Of a stretch of 56,001 nt of DNA, positions 52,207 to 56,001 are shown piece after piece. The stretch comes from Clostridium arbusti SL206 (GTDB taxonomy: Bacteria; Bacillota; Clostridia; Clostridiales; Clostridiaceae), in contig NZ_BAEV01000011.1 of NCBI RefSeq assembly GCF_000246895.1, positions 1 through 56,001 on the forward strand, given 5' to 3'. Made by a program: the position numbers and the translations under genes. The notes under the pieces are model-generated. The model searched no databases and had not been told where the DNA came from. It saw nothing but the letters and a program-made list of their open reading frames with translations. Position 1 is the first letter of the stretch, and every line of letters begins with the position of its first letter.

Positions 52207-54060
52207 TTAAACTTTTTCTATGTCCATGTTGTTAAATTGTTTAAAATACATATTATAATATACACCTTTTTTTACTATAAGCTCTTCATGATTTCCCTTT
52301 TCTATAATTTGGCCTCCATCTATTACCATAATAACATCTGCATTACGAATAGTACTCAATCTATGGGCTATAATAAAACTTGTTCTACCTTCCATTAACT
52401 TTAACATAGCTTCTTGTATTTTAAGTTCCGTCCTGGTATCCACATTACTTGTGGCCTCATCTAATATTAGTATATATGGATTTGACAATACTGCCCTTGC
52501 AATAGCTAAAAGTTGTCTTTGCCCTTGGCTCAGATTATTTCCACTTTCCGAAAGCAATGTATTGTATCCCTTAGGCAACCTTTTTATAAATACATCTGCA
52601 TTTGCCACCATAGCTGCTTTTTCTATTTCTTCATCCGAAGCATTTAATTTGCCATACTTTATATTCTCCTTTATGGTACCAGCAAATAAATAGGTATCTT
52701 GTAGTACTATACCAAAACATTTTCTAAGACTATCTCTAGTATATTCTCTTATGTCTATACCATCAATACATATTTTACCACTAGAAGCATCATAAAATCT
52801 AGTGATTAAATTAACAATTGTAGTTTTTCCGGCTCCTGTAGGCCCTACTAAGGCAACACTTGCCCCTTCTTTAGCTTCAAAACTAATATTTTTAAGCACT
52901 GCTATATCTTTACGATACCCAAAACTAACATTGTCAAATAATACTTTTCCTTTAACTTGCTTTAATTCCCTAGCATTCTTAATATCTTCTACTTCGTTTT
53001 TCTGGTCCAATATATCAAATACTCTCTCAGCTCCTGCAATAGCAGATTGAAGGGTATTAAATACACTAGCTAAGTCGTTTAGTGGTCTTGAAAATTGTCT
53101 TGAGTAACTTAAAAAACTGGCTATAACACCTACCGTAATAATATTTTTCACTGCTAGAGTTCCCCCAACACCTGCAACTACAGCAAATCCAACGTTATTG
53201 ATTACATTCATTATTGGCATTAAGTACCCAGACCATATTTGTGCTTTTAATCCAACTTTATATAGTTTATTGTTTATTTCATCAAATATTTCTATTTCTT
53301 TAGTTTCATGATTGAAAGCTTTTACTACATGAATTCCAGATATAGCTTCTTCAATATGACCATTTAACTTTCCAAGCTCCTTCTGTTGATCTTTAAATAA
53401 AACACTAGTATTTTTAGCTATAGTTCTTGTTAATAGAAATACTAGAGGCACAGTAACCATACTAGCTAAGGTTAAAATTGGACTAAGTATAATCATCATA
53501 ATAAGTGAACCTAAAATTGTTATTGCACCAGACATTAACTGTGTAGTTGATTGAGCTATGGTACTGCTCACATTCTCTATATCATTAGATAGTCTACTCA
53601 TAATATCTCCATGAGTATTTATATCAAAAAAAGATACAGGAAGCTTTTGAAGCTTTGCAAAAAGAGTTTTACGTATATTCATTACTATACGCTGCGCCGC
53701 TCCAGCCATAAACCACCCTTGAATAAAAGTCAATAGTGCATCTCCAAAATATGATATTACCAGTACTACAAGAATTATCTCCAATAATTTAAAATTAACT
53801 TTTCCACCAATTGACATGGAATCAATGGCTTTACCAATAAGATAAGGTGCCGATAGACTTATAACCGCATCTATAATTATTAATACAAATATAATTATCA
53901 ACAGATTTCTTTCTTTACCAAAATATGTCCACAATCTTTTCAAAGTTTCTTTGAAGTTTTTCGGTTTTTCCACAGGTCCCATATTTCTTCTACCACCACG
54001 TCGTGGTCCCATACTAGGCATATTTATGGTTTTTCTTTCAATCTTATTATTCTCAGTCAT
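52207..54060 (-). CDS. ABC exporter half-transporter with canonical NBD
   Basis: A 617-residue fused membrane/ATPase half of a type IV (MdlB/YfiC-like) exporter. A Gly/Arg-rich N-terminus precedes six membrane helices (about 50-350). The NBD holds Walker A GPTGAGKTT, Q-loop GIVLQDTYLF, signature LSQGQRQLL, Walker B with catalytic Glu ILILDEATSNVD and the His switch AHRLS. Together with the partner gene it overlaps by 8 bp, it should form a heterodimer. Substrate unknown; multidrug or peptide export is typical. Confidence 0.92.
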   Translation of the reverse strand: MTENNKIERKTINMPSMGPRRGGRRNMGPVEKPKNFKETLKRLWTYFGKERNLLIIIFVLIIIDAVISLSAPYLIGKAIDSMSIGGKVNFKLLEIILVVLVISYFGDALLTFIQGWFMAGAAQRIVMNIRKTLFAKLQKLPVSFFDINTHGDIMSRLSNDIENVSSTIAQSTTQLMSGAITILGSLIMMIILSPILTLASMVTVPLVFLLTRTIAKNTSVLFKDQQKELGKLNGHIEEAISGIHVVKAFNHETKEIEIFDEINNKLYKVGLKAQIWSGYLMPIMNVINNVGFAVVAGVGGTLAVKNIITVGVIASFLSYSRQFSRPLNDLASVFNTLQSAIAGAERVFDILDQKNEVEDIKNARELKQVKGKVLFDNVSFGYRKDIAVLKNISFEAKEGASVALVGPTGAGKTTIVNLITRFYDASSGKICIDGIDIREYTRDSLRKCFGIVLQDTYLFAGTIKENIKYGKLNASDEEIEKAAMVANADVFIKRLPKGYNTLLSESGNNLSQGQRQLLAIARAVLSNPYILILDEATSNVDTRTELKIQEAMLKLMEGRTSFIIAHRLSTIRNADVIMVIDGGQIIEKGNHEELIVKKGVYYNMYFKQFNNMDIEKV

Positions 54061-55789
54061 TGGATATCATCTCCTCACCTAATTGAGATTTAAAAATATC
54101 CCTATATATATCACAATTTTGCATAAGTTCTTCATGGTTTCCCACTCCCTTTATCTCACCGTCATCCATAACAATTATTTTATCAGTTCCCATTACAGAT
54201 GTAATACGTTGAGCAATTATTATATACGTGAGTTCACTAGTATATTTTTTTAATCTATTTTTTATGTTAGCCTCTGTAGTTACGTCTACTGCACTAGTAG
54301 AATCATCAAGTATAAGTATTTCAGGTTTTTTAATTAATGCACGTGCTATTGCAACACGTTGCTTTTGTCCACCTGAAAAATTAACACCACTTTGACCAAT
54401 CCTTGTATCATATCTTTCTGGAAAAGTTGAAATAAATTCATCTGCTTGTGAAACTTCTGCCGCTTCTTTAACTTCTTCAAAAGAAGCATTTTCCCTTCCC
54501 CATTTTATATTTTCCATAACACTACCGGTAAATAATATAGTTTTCTGAGGCACTATAGCGATTTTTTTCATTAACTCATCTTTATTCATAGACTTTACAT
54601 CTATACCATCTACCTTTACAGTTCCCGAAGTCACATCATAAAAACGTGGTATAAGATTAACTAAGCTAGTTTTTCCAGAACCGGTAGAACCTATAATTCC
54701 AATGGTTTCACCAGGCATACAAGTGAAATTTATATCCTTTAACACTGGTTTGTCCCCATCATTGTTATAAGAAAAATACACATGTTCAAAATCTATTCTT
54801 CCCATATATTTAAACTCATTTTTAGTATTTCTCTCATATTCTATAGTGTTCTTTTCCATAAGAACTTCACCTATACGTTCTGCTGAAGCCCTTGCTCTTA
54901 CAGACATATTAAACACTACAGATATCATCATAATTGAAAAAAGTATTTGGGTCATATAATTTATAAATGCTATTATCTTTCCAACTTCCATATCTCCCAT
55001 ATTAACATGTATTGCCCCAATCCATAAAATTACTACTATGCCTAAATTCACAACTATGGCATTAGCAGGTGAAAATACTGCCATGATACGCATTGCTGTA
55101 ATTGATAGCTTACCATATTCACTATTTACTCTTTTAAATCTAGTAGTTTCATAATTAAACCTGTTAAAAGCCTTAACCACTCTAACTCCAGATAAATATT
55201 CTCTCATAATACTATTAACATTGTCTAAAGCCCTTTGAACCTTAACAAAATACGGATATCCAATATTCATATTACAAAGTATTAATAATCCAACTATAGG
55301 TACTATTGCAACTAATACCACAGAAAGTCTAAGATTGAGTCTTACAGCCATAATAATACTACCAATACATAGAATAGGCGCTTTAACAAAAATTCTCATA
55401 AGACCATTTGCGAAATTTTGCAGTTGTGTTACGTCATTTGTAATTCTCGTTATAAGAGAGGCCTGTGAGAATTTATCAACATTATCTAGGGAGAAGTTTT
55501 GTATTTTTTTAAATATATCCGATCTTATGTTTGCTGAAAATTTTTGTGATACACTGCTAGACAAAAAATTTCGGCCACAAGCAGATAAAGCACCTAAGGC
55601 TGTAATCATAAGCATTATTGCTCCCATTTTTAGTACGTAATCCATTTGTCTATTTTTAACTCCAACATCAATTATCTTTGACATTATAGTAGGTTGAAGT
55701 AAATCACAACAAGCTTCTAGTATAAGAAACACTATTGCTAAAGAAAATCCTTTCCAATACTTGTCAACATATTTTTTTAATACTTTCAT
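54053..55789 (-). CDS. ABC exporter half-transporter with degenerate catalytic site
   Basis: A 579-residue partner half-transporter. Membrane region residues 1-310; Walker A GSTGSGKTS, signature FSGGQKQRV. Walker B is followed by Asp rather than Glu (ILILDDSTSAVD), and the switch His is replaced (AQRITSV), as in the non-catalytic half of asymmetric heterodimeric exporters. The ATG at 55789 follows AGAGGTG; the frame extends to 55822. It is the first gene of the ABC pair. Confidence 0.92.
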   Translation of the reverse strand: MKVLKKYVDKYWKGFSLAIVFLILEACCDLLQPTIMSKIIDVGVKNRQMDYVLKMGAIMLMITALGALSACGRNFLSSSVSQKFSANIRSDIFKKIQNFSLDNVDKFSQASLITRITNDVTQLQNFANGLMRIFVKAPILCIGSIIMAVRLNLRLSVVLVAIVPIVGLLILCNMNIGYPYFVKVQRALDNVNSIMREYLSGVRVVKAFNRFNYETTRFKRVNSEYGKLSITAMRIMAVFSPANAIVVNLGIVVILWIGAIHVNMGDMEVGKIIAFINYMTQILFSIMMISVVFNMSVRARASAERIGEVLMEKNTIEYERNTKNEFKYMGRIDFEHVYFSYNNDGDKPVLKDINFTCMPGETIGIIGSTGSGKTSLVNLIPRFYDVTSGTVKVDGIDVKSMNKDELMKKIAIVPQKTILFTGSVMENIKWGRENASFEEVKEAAEVSQADEFISTFPERYDTRIGQSGVNFSGGQKQRVAIARALIKKPEILILDDSTSAVDVTTEANIKNRLKKYTSELTYIIIAQRITSVMGTDKIIVMDDGEIKGVGNHEELMQNCDIYRDIFKSQLGEEMISND

Positions 55790-55822
55790 TTTATACACCT
55801 CTTTATCTGTGTGTTGAAGCAA

Positions 55823-56001
55823 GTTCTTAATTCAGGTGGGGATTCTTTTACCCCATCTGAATTTTAGAACTGCAAATGCATGGCTTACTTGGCGTTGAAC
55901 TCCCCCTTGAAGAAAAGTAGAGAACCCAAATTTTAATTTGGTGTGAATCGCTTTCACAGAGTGCGTGGGAGACTTACACCAAGTTAGTCAGGTTAAAATA
56001 A
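55823..56001 (-). ncRNA. Probable right end/omega RNA of an IS605-type element (partial)
   Basis: Highly structured non-coding sequence at the window edge. On the minus strand it contains ACTTGGTGTAAGTC...GATTCACACCAA, CTTCAAGGGGGAGTT, and a long terminal hairpin (AGTTCT, AATTCAG, GGGG against CCCC, CTGAATT, AGAACT) at 55830-55872. The layout resembles the 3' end of TnpB elements, where the omega RNA finishes in a hairpin at the transposon end. If so, tnpB lies beyond position 56001. The class assignment is an inference; no coding part is in the window. Confidence 0.45.

Noticed and set aside
55823-56001. A group I intron or IStron
   Set aside because: The conserved intron core pairings could not be identified in the 179 bases available; an IS605-type end fits the hairpin layout better.

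Overview
The window is a low-GC chromosomal segment of an endospore-forming, anaerobic Firmicute. It is most like Clostridium sensu stricto, possibly the C. botulinum group I / C. sporogenes neighbourhood; that placement is inferred from gene content (GerW/YtfJ, PrkA-YhbH-SpoVR, a SleB-type hydrolase, agr quorum sensing, cob genes) and AT-rich codon use, not from a database match. Most genes lie on the minus strand. No rRNA, tRNA or CRISPR array was seen.

Layout. 0-5.8 kb: htpG; a DUF3892 protein; a PfkB/fructokinase gene behind a promoter, antiterminator-like element and terminator; a cyclic-di-AMP riboswitch driving a LysM/SleB hydrolase; a small Gly/Tyr-rich membrane protein. 5.8-24.5 kb: a GalE-like epimerase, an acetyltransferase, a two-gene unit of a WG-repeat protein plus a kinase-like protein, aspartokinase, SAM decarboxylase, a sensor kinase, cyclopropane fatty acid synthase, a UgtP/MGD-type glycosyltransferase, two DEAD-box helicases, LarE, and an Lrp/AsnC regulator plus aminotransferase behind a T-box leader whose specifier reads best as alanine. 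25-30 kb: gerW-ytfI, a PAS histidine kinase, and an agr-like locus (sensor-like membrane protein, AgrB and a 45-residue AgrD) with a duplicated promoter/start region. 30-31 kb: an internally deleted, frameshifted IS4-type element. 31-37.6 kb: a TtcA-like PP-loop protein, adenine deaminase, a small protein, a MATE transporter and an FAD oxidoreductase. 37.7-40.4 kb: a gene graveyard with cbiO and cbiQ remnants fused to a DUF3842 gene that is itself split in frame by an IS607-type element (tnpB intact, tnpA reduced to its HTH). 40.4-45 kb: the prkA-yhbH-spoVR sporulation operon. 45-50 kb: an MFS pump with marR, then cobT-cobU-cobS-cobC. 50-56 kb: an M20 amidohydrolase, a PH-like protein, a heterodimeric ABC exporter, and at the edge a structured sequence resembling the right end/omega RNA of another IS605-type element.

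The most unusual feature is a family of interspersed repeats, up to 160 bp, present at least eleven times. Full copies have complementary ends, are flanked by a 3-bp TTA/TAA direct repeat, and fold into a long stem carrying conserved internal hairpins. Differences between copies preserve pairing through G-U wobbles, which argues for selection on an RNA. Shorter derivatives have lost the interior but keep the ends. Individual copies supply the C-termini of two proteins, form the start of the cob operon transcript, sit just upstream of ribosome binding sites, and one arm-like sequence lies inside the T-box leader.
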